Below, piece by piece: positions 1 through 9,008 of a stretch of 64,000 bases of DNA. The notes beneath the pieces were generated by a model. That model was not told where the DNA came from. It made no database searches and saw only the letters and a program-made list of their open reading frames with translations. The DNA is from Synechococcus sp. CBW1107 (GTDB lineage: Bacteria > Cyanobacteriota > Cyanobacteriia > PCC-6307 > Cyanobiaceae). The translations under genes and the position numbers were made by a program. The stretch spans positions 1,612,001 through 1,676,000 of the forward strand of contig NZ_CP064908.1 of assembly GCF_015841355.1 (NCBI RefSeq). The letters run 5' to 3'. How positions within the stretch are numbered: position 1 is the stretch's first letter; each line of letters starts with the position of its first letter.

Positions 1-312
1 ACCGACAGCGCCAGCAAGGTGGGTGTCTGGGTGGCGAGGACCCAGCGTCATGGGCTGCTCACCGGGGTCGGCAGCAGCAGGCCGGTTCTCCGTTTCCTTG
101 AGAAGGATCCCCAGGTGCGCCCGGGCGATGTGGTGGTCACCTCCCCCGCCAGCACCCTGGTGCCGCCGGGCCTGAGCGTGGGGGTGATCCAGTCGGTGGA
201 TGAGAAGGCGGTGCCGGCCACACTGGCGGTGGTGCAGCTGAGCGCGCCGGTGGCTTCGGTCGACTGGGTGCAGGTGCTCACCCGCCGGGGACCCGCTCCG
301 GCGGGAACCTGA
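1..312 (+). CDS. mreC: Rod shape-determining protein MreC, C-terminal part (5' end outside window)
   Basis: The reading frame is open from base 1 and ends at 312, giving 103 residues. It reads as the beta-barrel C-terminal half of MreC: a GDVVVTS strand, then SVGVIQSVDE, then a final strand ending in DWVQVL. MreC is a periplasmic, membrane-anchored scaffold of the cell-wall elongation machinery and partners MreB and MreD. The next gene starts 3 bases later and is MreD-like, which supports the call. The N-terminal membrane anchor and coiled coil lie outside the window. Confidence 0.85.
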   Translation, partial: TDSASKVGVWVARTQRHGLLTGVGSSRPVLRFLEKDPQVRPGDVVVTSPASTLVPPGLSVGVIQSVDEKAVPATLAVVQLSAPVASVDWVQVLTRRGPAPAGT

Positions 313-315
313 ACC

Positions 316-828
316 ATGGCCAGCCTGCACCGCCGCCCCCTCTTCGTGGTCAGCGCCCTGGTGGTGCCTCTGCTCACCCTGGCGGCGCCAGGCGTGCTGC
401 GGATCGGCGGGGTTCCCCCCAGCTGGGCGGTGCTCTGGCTGCTGCCCTGGTCGCTCGCGGATGGGCCCCTCTCCGGTGCCCTGGCGGGGCTGGCCCTGGG
501 CCTCCTGCTCGACACCCTCCACCTCGGCGGTGCCACCCAGATGCCTGCCCTGGCCCTGCTGGGCTGGTGGTGGGGGCGGTTGTCGCGGCGGGGCCCGCCG
601 ATCGAGCGCAGCTTCAGTCTTGGCCTGCTGGCCATGCTCGGCACGGCTCTCCTGGGGCTGAGTGTGCTGCTGCAGCGGCAGGCGGCCAGCGGCTGGGCGT
701 CGCTGCTCAGCGCGGCGAACCTGCACACCCTGCTGGCCCAGGTGCTGGTGACGGCCCTGCTGGCACCCATGATCTGTTCGTTGCTGCTGTTGCTCTGGCG
801 ACGGCACAGTGCCGTCGCACGGGGGTGA
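316..828 (+). CDS. mreD: Rod shape-determining membrane protein MreD-like
   Basis: A 170-residue, very hydrophobic protein with about five predicted membrane segments and a short basic end (WRRHS). It starts 3 bases after the mreC stop, so the two are almost certainly co-transcribed. MreD sequences diverge strongly, so the identification rests on size, hydropathy and position more than on a motif. Its expected role is in the inner-membrane MreBCD elongation complex. Confidence 0.8.
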   Translation: MASLHRRPLFVVSALVVPLLTLAAPGVLRIGGVPPSWAVLWLLPWSLADGPLSGALAGLALGLLLDTLHLGGATQMPALALLGWWWGRLSRRGPPIERSFSLGLLAMLGTALLGLSVLLQRQAASGWASLLSAANLHTLLAQVLVTALLAPMICSLLLLLWRRHSAVARG

Positions 829-832
829 TGGG

Positions 833-2158
833 ATGACGAAACCTTTGCTGAATCGGCCCTTCCATCCCGGACGACGCTGGAGCCGGCGTGAGTTGATGGG
901 CGGCGCCCTGCTCGCCCTGCTGGCCGGCTGTGGGGTCCGTCGCTCCAGCGGACCGGAACTGCAGTTCTGGACCCTTGATCTGGCACCGAAGTTCAACGAC
1001 TACCTGCGTGGGGTCATCTCCGCCTGGGAACAGGAGAATCCGGGCCTCAAGGTGCGCTGGACGGATGTGCCCTGGGGGTCGGTGGAGCGCAAGCTGCTGG
1101 CGGCGGTGTTCGCCCGCACGGCACCGGATGTGGTGAACCTGAATCCGCTGTTCGCGGCCAACCTCGCCAGCAAGGGCGGTCTGATGGATCTGGATCCGCT
1201 CCTGCCTCCGGGGGCCTCCGCCACCTACCTGCCCCTGATCTGGCAGGCCAGCCGCCAGGGCGGCAGGCAGTTCGCCATTCCCTGGTACCTCACGGCGAGG
1301 ATTTCCCTCAGCAACAGCGACCTGCTCACCCAGGCGGGGTATAGCCAGCCCCCCGGCCGCTGGGAGGAGGTGCCGGCCTTTGCCGAGGCCGTCAGGCGCC
1401 GCACCGGCAAGTACGCCCTGTTCGTCACGGTGGTGCCCGATGACTCGGCCGAGCTGCTGGAGTCGATGGTGCAGATGGGGGTGACCCTGCAGGATCGGCG
1501 CCAGCGGGCTGCCTTCAACACTCCGGCTGGCCGCCGGGCGTTTGCGTTCTGGAGCGACCTCTACAGACGGGGACTTCTGCCTCGGGAGGTGGTGAGCCAG
1601 GGCTACCGCCGGGCCGTGGAGCTCTACCAGAGTGGTGAACTGGCCCTGCTCTCCAGCGGCGCCGAGTTCCTGCGCAGCATTCAGACCAATGCCCCCGGCA
1701 TTGCCGCCGTCACCCGGCCGGGGCCGCCCCTGACGGGCCCCGACGGCCTGGCGAACGTGGCGGTGATGAACCTGGCCGTCTCACGCCAGAGCACGAAGGC
1801 GAAGCAGGCGCTCAGCTTTGCCCTCTACCTCACCAATGCCGCCAACCAGGCCCGCTTTGCCGAGGAAGCCCGGGTGCTCCCTTCGGCGAGGCAGGCCCTG
1901 GAGCGCATCGAGCAGGGATTGCGCCGGCAGACCCCCGCGGATGCCCAGGAGCGGCTGGTGCGGCAGGCGCGGTTGCAGTCGGCGGAGACCCTCGGCCGGG
2001 CGCGGGTGCTGGTGCCAGCCACTCCGGGGGTGAAGCGGTTGCAGGCGATCCTTTACCGCCAGCTGCAGCGGGCGATGCTTGGCCAGATCGAGAGCGATCA
2101 GGCCCTGGCGGAAGCGGAGCGCGACTGGAACGCGTATGCCGAAGCCCGCTGGCCCTGA
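833..2158 (+). CDS. Extracellular solute-binding lipoprotein, sugar ABC type
   Basis: A 441-residue binding protein of the carbohydrate-uptake family 1 type. The N-terminus has a twin-arginine stretch (WSRRELMGG), a hydrophobic segment and a lipobox LLAGC with Cys33, so a Tat-exported lipoprotein is plausible. The body (LQFWTLDL near residue 42, DVPWGSVERKLL, APDVVNLNP) fits the periplasmic sugar-binding fold. The ATG at 833 is chosen because GGGGGTGATGG upstream provides a ribosome site; an in-frame ATG at 809 overlaps mreD. No permease or ATPase lies beside it, and it may be read through from mreCD. The substrate cannot be told. Confidence 0.85.
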   Translation: MTKPLLNRPFHPGRRWSRRELMGGALLALLAGCGVRRSSGPELQFWTLDLAPKFNDYLRGVISAWEQENPGLKVRWTDVPWGSVERKLLAAVFARTAPDVVNLNPLFAANLASKGGLMDLDPLLPPGASATYLPLIWQASRQGGRQFAIPWYLTARISLSNSDLLTQAGYSQPPGRWEEVPAFAEAVRRRTGKYALFVTVVPDDSAELLESMVQMGVTLQDRRQRAAFNTPAGRRAFAFWSDLYRRGLLPREVVSQGYRRAVELYQSGELALLSSGAEFLRSIQTNAPGIAAVTRPGPPLTGPDGLANVAVMNLAVSRQSTKAKQALSFALYLTNAANQARFAEEARVLPSARQALERIEQGLRRQTPADAQERLVRQARLQSAETLGRARVLVPATPGVKRLQAILYRQLQRAMLGQIESDQALAEAERDWNAYAEARWP

Positions 2159-2289
2159 GCGGGGGCTGCCCACCGGGCTTCGTGAATAAATCATTAAGTC
2201 TTGACTGAGTCCCCGCGGAGAGGCCTGGCGATCGCCGCTCTGTAACTGCCTCACAAGGTAAGGTTGCTTTTCTTCATGACTGGACTCCG

Positions 2290-3096
2290 ATGCCCCTGGA
2301 AGCGGATCCCCAGCAGCGGCAGGGTGAGTCTTCCCCGGAGTCCTCGACAGAACCCCGTGGCACCGTGCTGGTGGTCGACGACGAGGCCACGGTGCGCCGT
2401 GTTCTGGTGATGCGCCTGCAACTGGCCGGTTACCGGGTGGTCTGCGCCGAGGATGGTGAGCAGGCCCTTGCCCTGTTCCACGACGAGCAGCCCGACCTGG
2501 TGGTGCTCGACGTGATGCTGCCCAAGCTGGATGGCTTCGCGGTCTGCCGCAGGCTGCGGGCCGAGTCCTGTGTGCCGATCATCTTTCTCTCGGCGCTTGA
2601 TGCCATCGCTGAACGGGTGGCCGGCCTGGATCTCGGCGCCGACGACTATCTGCCCAAACCGTTCAGCCCCAAGGAGCTCGAGGCCCGGATCGCCACCATC
2701 CTGCGGCGGGTGGGCAGAGGCTCCGCCGCCGCCGAACCCCGCAACGTGCCTGCCGGGCAGGGGGTGATGCGGGTGGGCGATCTGGTGGTCGACACCAATC
2801 GCCGCCAGGTCACCCGCGAGGGTGAGCGCATCGGCCTCACCTACACCGAATTCAGCCTCCTGGAGCTGCTCTTCCGTGATCCCGGCCGGGTGGTGCCGCG
2901 AGCCGAGATCCTCGAGCAGCTCTGGGGGTATCCCCCCCGCCGTGCCGCCGACCTGCGCGTGGTCGATGTCTACGTGGCCCGCCTGCGCGGCAAGCTCGAG
3001 CCCGATCCACGCAACCCCGAGCTGATCCTCACGGTGCGAGGCACCGGTTATGCCTCCCAGCGGATGGCCGAGGCGGCCGTTGCGGCCACGGCCTGA
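2290..3096 (+). CDS. rpaB: OmpR-family response regulator, RpaB-like
   Basis: 268 residues. The receiver domain has the acidic pair D30/D31, phospho-acceptor D74 ([13 protein letters not shown]) and conserved K123 (LPKPFSP). It is followed by a winged-helix DNA-binding domain ([32 protein letters not shown]). The sequence best matches RpaB (Ycf27), a cyanobacterial regulator of photosynthesis and high-light genes. Its neighbour lysS is the usual partner in picocyanobacteria, which favours RpaB over RpaA. A 131-base gap upstream probably holds its own promoter. RpaA or another OmpR paralogue is the alternative. Confidence 0.88.
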   Translation: MPLEADPQQRQGESSPESSTEPRGTVLVVDDEATVRRVLVMRLQLAGYRVVCAEDGEQALALFHDEQPDLVVLDVMLPKLDGFAVCRRLRAESCVPIIFLSALDAIAERVAGLDLGADDYLPKPFSPKELEARIATILRRVGRGSAAAEPRNVPAGQGVMRVGDLVVDTNRRQVTREGERIGLTYTEFSLLELLFRDPGRVVPRAEILEQLWGYPPRRAADLRVVDVYVARLRGKLEPDPRNPELILTVRGTGYASQRMAEAAVAATA

Positions 3097-3142
3097 GACC
3101 CTCGGTCCTTCAGGATGGGGCTCCCGTCTGAGATCCGCCCCC

Positions 3143-4663
3143 TTGCCGGAGACGCGCTTCAACCGCCTGGAGCAGGCCCGACTGGAGAAGGCCGAGGTCC
3201 TCAGGGGCCTGGGTCAGGGACCCTATGGCCTGCGCTTCGATCCCAGTCACCGTCACGCCGAGCTGCAGCGTCTGCATGCCGATCTGGCCAACGGTCAGGA
3301 ACGGGACGAGCGGGTGTCGGTGGCCGGTCGGGTGATGACCCGCCGGGTGATGGGCAAGCTGGCCTTCTTCACTCTGCTCGATGAGACCGGCCCGATCCAG
3401 CTCTTCATCGAGAAGGCCACCCTGGCGGCCGCCCTCCCGGATGAGCCCGAGGCCTTCACCCAGCTGACCACCCTGGTGGACGCCGGCGACTGGATCGGCG
3501 TGAGCGGAAGCCTGCGCCGCACTGATCGGGGCGAGCTCTCGGTGAAGGTGACCGGCTGGCAGATGCTCACCAAGGCCCTGCAGCCCCTCCCCGACAAGTG
3601 GCATGGCCTGGCGGACGTGGAGAAGCGCTACCGCCAGCGCTACCTCGATCTGGTGGTCTCTCCCCAGACCCGTGAGACCTTCCGGCGCCGGGCCCTGCTG
3701 GTGAGCGGCATCCGCCGCTGGCTGGATGAGCGCCAGTTTCTGGAGATCGAAACGCCGGTCCTCAACGCCGAGGCCGGTGGCGCCGATGCCCGGCCCTTCA
3801 CCACCCACCACAACACCCTCGATCTGCCCCTGGTGCTGCGGATCGCCACCGAATTGCACCTCAAGCGCCTGGTGGTGGGTGGTTTCGAGCGGGTCTATGA
3901 ACTGGGCCGCATCTTCCGCAATGAAGGGGTGAGCACCCGCCACAACCCTGAGTTCACAACGGTCGAGATCTATCAGGCCTACGCCGATTACATCGACATG
4001 ATGGCGCTCACCGAGGAGCTGATCGCCTCGGTCTGCCAGCAGGTGTGCGGCACCACGGCCATCGAGTACCAGGGCGCCGCCATCGATCTGACCCCTCCCT
4101 GGCGCCGGGCCACCATGCATGAGCTGGTGGAGCAGGCCACGGGCCTGGATTTCAACGGCTTCAGCAGTCGCGAGCAGGCCGCCGCCGCCATGGCCGCCGT
4201 GGGCCTGGAGGTGCCGGAGGCGGCCGACAGCGTGGGCCGGCTGCTCATCGAAGCCTTCGAGCAACGGGTGGAGGACTCGCTGATTCAGCCCACCTTCGTG
4301 ACCGACTACCCGGTGGAGAACTCCCCCCTCGCCCGTGCTCACCGCAGCAAGCCCGGTCTGGTGGAGCGTTTCGAGCTGTTCATCGTGGGCCGTGAAACCG
4401 CCAACGCCTTCAGTGAGCTGATTGATCCGATCGACCAGCGCCGGCGGCTGGAAGCCCAGCAGGAGCGCCGCGCGGCGGGTGATCTGGAGGCCCACGGGGT
4501 CGACGAAGACTTCCTTCATGCCCTCGAAGTGGGCATGCCCCCCACCGGTGGACTGGGCATCGGCATCGATCGGCTGGCGATGCTGCTCACCGACAGCCCG
4601 AGCATCCGGGACGTGATCGCTTTCCCCCTGTTGCGGCCGGAAGCGCCGCCGCCGGTGGGCTGA
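3143..4663 (+). CDS. lysS: Lysine--tRNA ligase, class II
   Basis: Charges tRNA-Lys with lysine. An N-terminal OB-fold anticodon-binding domain ([23 protein letters not shown]) is followed by the class II catalytic core: motif 2 near [15 protein letters not shown] and motif 3 near [14 protein letters not shown]. The start is uncertain. The reading frame is open from an ATG at 3050, but that would overlap rpaB by 47 bases and add an unlikely Arg/Pro-rich leader. Homologous N-termini begin close to ETRLEKA, so a TTG at 3143 (506 residues) is preferred. Confidence 0.95.
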   Translation: MPETRFNRLEQARLEKAEVLRGLGQGPYGLRFDPSHRHAELQRLHADLANGQERDERVSVAGRVMTRRVMGKLAFFTLLDETGPIQLFIEKATLAAALPDEPEAFTQLTTLVDAGDWIGVSGSLRRTDRGELSVKVTGWQMLTKALQPLPDKWHGLADVEKRYRQRYLDLVVSPQTRETFRRRALLVSGIRRWLDERQFLEIETPVLNAEAGGADARPFTTHHNTLDLPLVLRIATELHLKRLVVGGFERVYELGRIFRNEGVSTRHNPEFTTVEIYQAYADYIDMMALTEELIASVCQQVCGTTAIEYQGAAIDLTPPWRRATMHELVEQATGLDFNGFSSREQAAAAMAAVGLEVPEAADSVGRLLIEAFEQRVEDSLIQPTFVTDYPVENSPLARAHRSKPGLVERFELFIVGRETANAFSELIDPIDQRRRLEAQQERRAAGDLEAHGVDEDFLHALEVGMPPTGGLGIGIDRLAMLLTDSPSIRDVIAFPLLRPEAPPPVG

Positions 4664-4710
4664 ACCGGCGCAATGAGATAATTGACGCTACTCGGACTAT
4701 CCCCCAGCCC

Positions 4711-4974
4711 ATGAGCGGTGAGCGCGTCGGTTTCCGCTTCAAACACGCGGATGCGGTGGTCAAGCGCAATCCCCAGGGCCGCTCCCGCAGGGGCTGGGTG
4801 ATGGAGCCAGTTGAGCAGACCACCAGCCGTGGCACCAAGATGCCGGCGTATCGGATCCGCTGGCGCGATAGCGAGCGGCCCGAGATCGTCCTCCAGCACA
4901 TGCTGATCGCCGATCCCGATCCCACGCCTCCCCCCGAGGGGGTGAGCCTTGTGCCCCCGGCTCCCAAGAAGTAG
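4711..4974 (+). CDS. Small conserved cyanobacterial protein of unknown function
   Basis: 87 residues, basic, soluble and without a signal peptide. The body (GFRFKHADAVVKRNPQGR and MPAYRIRWRDSERPEIVLQH) resembles a small beta-rich domain and ends in a Pro-rich tail ending PPAPKK. It follows lysS by 47 bases on the same strand and is probably co-transcribed. It is believed to recur next to lysS in related picocyanobacteria, but no function is known to me. Confidence 0.75.
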   Translation: MSGERVGFRFKHADAVVKRNPQGRSRRGWVMEPVEQTTSRGTKMPAYRIRWRDSERPEIVLQHMLIADPDPTPPPEGVSLVPPAPKK

Positions 4975-5010
4975 CCACGTTCCACCCCTCGGCCGCTCCT
5001 TCGGTTCAAC

Positions 5011-5811
5011 TCAGCTCCAGCCCCGGAGCTGGTACACCAGCAGGCCGAGGTGCTCCTTGATCGCCAGGCTGCTCAGCAACAGGGAACCGGCGTCTGGCCA
5101 GAGCGACAGCATCACCGATCCGACGGTGGGCGTCCCGAGCTGATCACGGGCCGGCAGCAGGTAGTCGCAGGCCACCGGCACGACCTCGAACCCGCTCTGG
5201 CGGCGGAAACTGGCCAGGGCCCTGGGCATGTGCAGGGCGCTGGTCACCAGCAGCACCGTCCTCCAGCCGCGGGACAGGCCGATCCGCCGCAGATCCTTCG
5301 CTTCCTCGGCGGTGGTCCTGGCCTGATCACTGAGCAGAAGCCGATCCGCGGGCACCCCGAGCTCCAGCGCCAGGCTGCGGGCGCTCAAGGCTTCGGCCGG
5401 CGCCGGGTCTCCACTGCTGAAGCTCACCCGGCCTCCGCTCAGCAGCAGCAGGGGCGCCCGCTGCTCCCGCAGCAGCCGGATCCCGCTCAGCAGCCGGTCG
5501 CCGGCCTCGTTCACCTCCACTCCGGTCCTGGGGGGCAACGCCGCCCGCAGGCCCCCGCCCAGCACCACAATGGCGTCGCCCACGGGGACTGGGGCGGGTG
5601 TCAGGGCCGCGCTGCGGTCCTCCAGCCCCCAGACCAGCTCCCTGGCCGTGAGGGGCATGGCGCTGATCCAGAGCAGAGCCAGGCCCAGCCCCCCAAGGGA
5701 ACCGCTCCAGCGCCGTCGCGGCCGCATCAGCTGGCCGGTCAGAGCCAGCAGCAGGCCCAGGCTCAGGGGATAGAGCAGTTGCGGCAGCAGTTTCGAGAAC
5801 AGAAAACCCAC
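5011..5811 (-). CDS. YdcF/ElyC family (DUF218) membrane-anchored protein
   Basis: 266 residues. Two N-terminal hydrophobic segments are followed by the DUF218 Rossmann-like domain: AIVVLGGGL, LLLLSGG, QARTTAEEAKDLRRIG and LLVTSALHMPRALASF. ElyC/SanA relatives act in envelope and peptidoglycan maintenance, but the reaction is unsettled. It starts 15 bases after the preceding gene and forms the last gene of the ergothioneine operon, which may be chance co-transcription rather than a shared pathway. Confidence 0.85.
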   Translation of the reverse strand: MGFLFSKLLPQLLYPLSLGLLLALTGQLMRPRRRWSGSLGGLGLALLWISAMPLTARELVWGLEDRSAALTPAPVPVGDAIVVLGGGLRAALPPRTGVEVNEAGDRLLSGIRLLREQRAPLLLLSGGRVSFSSGDPAPAEALSARSLALELGVPADRLLLSDQARTTAEEAKDLRRIGLSRGWRTVLLVTSALHMPRALASFRRQSGFEVVPVACDYLLPARDQLGTPTVGSVMLSLWPDAGSLLLSSLAIKEHLGLLVYQLRGWS

Positions 5812-5826
5812 GTGACGGATCCCCGC

Positions 5827-6366
5827 TCAGGGGCCGGAGGGTCTGGTGCGGCGGCGCAGGTCCTCCAGCTCCTGGCGTGACTCGAAATCGGCCCAGGCGC
5901 GTTCCAGGTCGGGACCGGTGGTGGCCGGTCCGGCCACCGGTTCTGTGGCGGGCTGGCCGGAGGGCCTGGGCCGGGCCTGTTGGCGCTGCTCCAGCTCCTG
6001 CAACTCCTGCTCCACCCGGGCGAACTCCTTGCCGAGCTCTCCCAGCTGCTGCCAGCGGTCGCGCCCCTGCCCCATCAGCTGACCCTGATGGGCTTCGGCG
6101 CGGGCCGCCAGCTCCTGGGCACCGGCGGCCCGTGCCCGCCGCACCCGCTCCTGCCACTGGGTGATCTCGCCGGCTATCTGCAGCAGGGCCTGACGCAGCT
6201 GCTCCGCCTGGGCCTGGATCTGCAGGCGCCGCCGGCGCAGGCGCCGCTGGCGCTCCAGCAGCTCCTCCAGCTCCAGCAGCTCCTGTTGGCCCGGATGGCT
6301 GCCGAGGAACGCCTCCAGCTGCTGCTCCAGCTGCGACTCCAGTTTCTCGAACCAGCTGCTGCTCAT
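5827..6366 (-). CDS. Ergothioneine-operon coiled-coil protein (hercynine metabolism protein family)
   Basis: 179 residues, dominated by Gln/Glu/Arg/Leu-rich helices (ELLELEELLERQRRLRRRRL, ARVEQELQELEQRQQ), so a long coiled coil is expected. A Pro-rich linker and a short C-terminal helix with WADFESRQELEDLRRR follow. There is no signal peptide or enzyme motif. It sits directly downstream of egtB, egtD and a 74-residue companion. I recall cyanobacterial proteins in this position being annotated as hercynine metabolism proteins purely from co-occurrence. Its biochemical role is unknown. Confidence 0.75.
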   Translation of the reverse strand: MSSSWFEKLESQLEQQLEAFLGSHPGQQELLELEELLERQRRLRRRRLQIQAQAEQLRQALLQIAGEITQWQERVRRARAAGAQELAARAEAHQGQLMGQGRDRWQQLGELGKEFARVEQELQELEQRQQARPRPSGQPATEPVAGPATTGPDLERAWADFESRQELEDLRRRTRPSGP

Positions 6367-6391
6367 GGGCGTGTCTCGGTCAGGGGAGGAT

Positions 6392-6616
6392 TCACTCCGG
6401 GGCGCGGGTGATCAGGGGCGCCTCGATCTCTTCCTCCAGGGGGCTGATCGCCGCTTCGCGGGAGCGCAGCAGCAGCTGGGTGAGGCGGGCGATGGCCCCC
6501 TCGCCGAGATCCTGCTCACCGATGCGATCGAAAGCCTCGCGGTAGAGCTGCTCCAGTTGCTCGATCAGTCCTTCTCGGGTCTCGCGCATGGCCCGACGCT
6601 GGTCGTCCCTGCTCAT
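6392..6616 (-). CDS. Ergothioneine-operon small protein (hercynine metabolism small protein family)
   Basis: 74 residues, acidic and helical (RETREGLIEQLEQLYREAF, GAIARLTQLLLRSREAAIS), without cysteines or membrane segments. It lies 21 bases after egtD and 25 bases before the coiled-coil protein, all on the same strand, so operon membership is clear. The constant company of egtB and egtD suggests a partner or regulator of those enzymes. No function has been shown to my knowledge. Confidence 0.72.
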   Translation of the reverse strand: MSRDDQRRAMRETREGLIEQLEQLYREAFDRIGEQDLGEGAIARLTQLLLRSREAAISPLEEEIEAPLITRAPE

Positions 6617-6637
6617 CGTCGGTCCTCTCCCTGCTGA

Positions 6638-7687
6638 TCAGATGCTGAGTCTGCCTGGTGCGCTTCCCGCTGAAGCCGGTTGCAGCAGGTGCAGGCTGAA
6701 GCTGCCATCGTCGGCGCTCCAGCGCTCCAGCGCCTGCCAGCCCGCCGCCGCCGCCAGGGCCGTGAACGCCTCCGGGCTGTACTTGTGGCTGTACTCGGTG
6801 ATCAGGGCCTCGCCGGCGGCGAACCACCAGCGGCGTCCATGGAGGCTCACCTGCTGGTCCCGTTCGCTCACGAGGGCCATGGCGATGCGGGACTCCTCGT
6901 TCTCCCAGTGGGCCTCATAGCGGAAGCTGCCGGGATCGAAGCTGCCCGCGAGCTCCCTGTTGAGCCGCACCAGCAGGTTGCGGGCGAAGGCGGCGGAGTG
7001 GCCGGCCCGGTCGTTGTAGGCCGCTTCCAGCACCGCCGGCGAGCGTGGCTGGTCGATTCCGATCAGCAGTCGCCCATCGCCTCCCAGCAGGCGGGCGAAC
7101 TGGCCCAGCAGGGTCACGGCTTCGCCGGGATCGAAGTTGCCCAGGGAACTGCCGGGGTAGAAGCCGAGCCGCCGCCGCCCTTCCAGCAGGGTGTGCTCCG
7201 GCAGCTCCCTGAGCTGGCTGTAGTCGCAGCAGATGCCCAGCACCGGGATCGTGGGGTGGCGTTGCTGCAGGTTGCGGCAGGCCTGCTGCAGATGCTCGGC
7301 GCTGATGTCGAGGGCCACATAGGCTGGCGGGGCCAGGGCTTCCAGCAGCGGCGACACCTTGCGGGCGCTGCCGGCGCCGAACTCGACCAGCACACCCTCC
7401 CCCATGGCCGCGGCCATCGAGGGGGCGTGGCGGTTGAGCAGGGTGGTTTCGGTGCGGGTGAGACCGTATTCCGGCTGTTCGCAGATGGCGTCGAAGAGGC
7501 GTGAGCCCTCGTTGTCGTACAGGAACCAGGCAGGCAGTTGCTTGGGTGTGCGGCTCAGCCCCTCGATCACCAGCCGGGCCATGTCGGCCGGGGCCGGATG
7601 CAGATCGAGCATGGTGATGGCAGGCTCCGGCGGCGGCTGGGCGACCTGTGTCACCAGCCTGGGCCTGAGGCCTGGCTGACTGCTCAT
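6638..7687 (-). CDS. egtD: L-histidine N-alpha-methyltransferase EgtD
   Basis: Trimethylates histidine to hercynine with three S-adenosylmethionine, the first step of ergothioneine synthesis. 349 residues, slightly longer than the usual 320 or so because of a Pro-rich leader. Family landmarks are TPKQLPAWFLYDNEGSRLFDAI, PEYGLTRTE and the SAM loop VEFGAGSARK. Its ATG overlaps the egtB stop (ATGA at 7684-7687), so the two enzymes are translationally coupled. Confidence 0.93.
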   Translation of the reverse strand: MSSQPGLRPRLVTQVAQPPPEPAITMLDLHPAPADMARLVIEGLSRTPKQLPAWFLYDNEGSRLFDAICEQPEYGLTRTETTLLNRHAPSMAAAMGEGVLVEFGAGSARKVSPLLEALAPPAYVALDISAEHLQQACRNLQQRHPTIPVLGICCDYSQLRELPEHTLLEGRRRLGFYPGSSLGNFDPGEAVTLLGQFARLLGGDGRLLIGIDQPRSPAVLEAAYNDRAGHSAAFARNLLVRLNRELAGSFDPGSFRYEAHWENEESRIAMALVSERDQQVSLHGRRWWFAAGEALITEYSHKYSPEAFTALAAAAGWQALERWSADDGSFSLHLLQPASAGSAPGRLSI

Positions 7688-8907
7688 CGCCGCTCCTGGG
7701 CCAGGCGGAGACCACTGGCCACCCAGCGGCTGGCGGGCGGGAAGAAGTTGCGGTAGGAGTGGCGGCCGTGACCGGGAGGGGTGAAGTCGCTGCCGCCGCG
7801 CAGCACCATCTGGGAACTCATGAATTTGCCGTTGTATTCACCCACCGCGCCGGCGGCTGGCGTGAAGCCCGGATAGGGACGGTAGGCGCTGGCCGTCCAC
7901 TGCCAGACCTGACCCTCCAGCTCCCGCAGGGCGGGGTGGCCGCCCCGGGAGGCGGATTCCCACTCGGCTTCCGTGGGCAGGCGGGCACCAGCCCAGCGGG
8001 CGTAGGCCTCGGCCTCGAACCAGCTCACATGCCGCACCGGCCCTTCCGGACGCAGGGGACGCCTCCCTTCCAGGCTGAATTCCCAGCTCCAGCCGTCGCG
8101 TTCCGAGCCGCGCCAGTAGCGAGGCGCCCGCCAGCCGCGCTCCTGCACCAGGGCCCAGCCTTCGCTCATCCAGAGCTCGGGCCGGCGGTAGCCCCCCGCG
8201 GCGATGAAGGCCGCGAATTCGCCGTTGCGCACGAGCCGGCTGGCGATCGCATGGGGCTCCAGCCAGTGCCGGTGCCGTGGCGCCTCGTTGTCGAAGTGGA
8301 AGCCGTCCTCGGGGCCCGCGCCGATCTCCACCAGGCCGCCCGGGTGCTCGATCCACTCCAGCGGCTCCGCCGCCTCGACCTGGAGCCCGCCGGGTTGGCG
8401 GTAGGCGGGCTCCAGGGGGTTACGGCTGAAGCCGTCGAGCAGATCCATCAGCAGCAGCTCCTGGTGCTGCTGTTCGTGCTGCAGCCCCAGCTCCAGCAGC
8501 TCCAGCACAGGCTCCGCCGTGGCCTGGGGTTGCCGGACCAGCCGCTCCAGCAGATCCTTCAGTCCGGCATCCACCCGCCGCCGCCAGGCCATCACCTCAC
8601 GCATCGGTGGACGGGAGAGCAGGCCCCGCTGGGGGCGGGGGTGGCGCTCGCCGATCGCGTCGTAATAGGAATTGAACAGAAAGCCCCAGCGGCTGTCGGC
8701 GGGCTCATAGCCGGGCAAGTGGGGTTGGAGCAGGAAGGTCTCGAAGAACCAGGTGGTGTGGCCGAGATGCCACTTGGGCGGGCTGGCGTCGGCCATGCCC
8801 TGCAGGCAGAGGTCTTCAGGCTCCAGATCGGCCACCAGCTCTTCGCTGCGGCGGCGGATCGTCCCCAGCCGCTCCAGCAGGGCCGCGCTTGGAGCCGCGG
8901 AAGCCAT
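7684..8907 (-). CDS. egtB: Hercynine sulfoxide synthase EgtB
   Basis: Non-heme iron enzyme that joins hercynine to a thiol donor to give the sulfoxide intermediate of ergothioneine. 407 residues: an N-terminal DinB-like four-helix domain with the iron-binding histidines H50 (WHLGH), H144 and H148 (HEQQHQE), then a formylglycine-generating-enzyme-like domain (VRHVSWFEAEAYARWAG, RLPTEAEWE, VLRGGSDFTPP). No egtA or egtC lies nearby, which fits cyanobacterial enzymes that take cysteine directly. The divergent neighbour is cysteine synthase. First gene of the operon. Confidence 0.93.
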   Translation of the reverse strand: MASAAPSAALLERLGTIRRRSEELVADLEPEDLCLQGMADASPPKWHLGHTTWFFETFLLQPHLPGYEPADSRWGFLFNSYYDAIGERHPRPQRGLLSRPPMREVMAWRRRVDAGLKDLLERLVRQPQATAEPVLELLELGLQHEQQHQELLLMDLLDGFSRNPLEPAYRQPGGLQVEAAEPLEWIEHPGGLVEIGAGPEDGFHFDNEAPRHRHWLEPHAIASRLVRNGEFAAFIAAGGYRRPELWMSEGWALVQERGWRAPRYWRGSERDGWSWEFSLEGRRPLRPEGPVRHVSWFEAEAYARWAGARLPTEAEWESASRGGHPALRELEGQVWQWTASAYRPYPGFTPAAGAVGEYNGKFMSSQMVLRGGSDFTPPGHGRHSYRNFFPPASRWVASGLRLAQERR

Positions 8908-9008
8908 GGCATGGGAAGCGAGCTGGGGTGGAGCCTAGTGGGGATCGGCGGTCGCGGCTGACCCCCTTACGATCGGCCACAGACCACCGTTGCGACAAAG
9001 CCGCCGCC

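Noticed and set aside
48-986. A 312-codon minus-strand frame over mreC/mreD
   Set aside because: Arg/Ser/Pro-rich composition typical of antisense frames in GC-rich DNA; the plus-strand genes are clearly real.
2159-2289. Possible HLR1 (RpaB-binding) repeat upstream of rpaB
   Set aside because: On the minus strand GTTACAG and CTTACCTT occur, but eight bases separate them instead of two and the second unit is a poor match.
3110-4519. A 469-codon minus-strand frame over lysS
   Set aside because: His/Gly/Gln-rich mirror of a well conserved gene with no recognisable domain; same for long antisense frames over egtB, glgP, ureC and gdmH.
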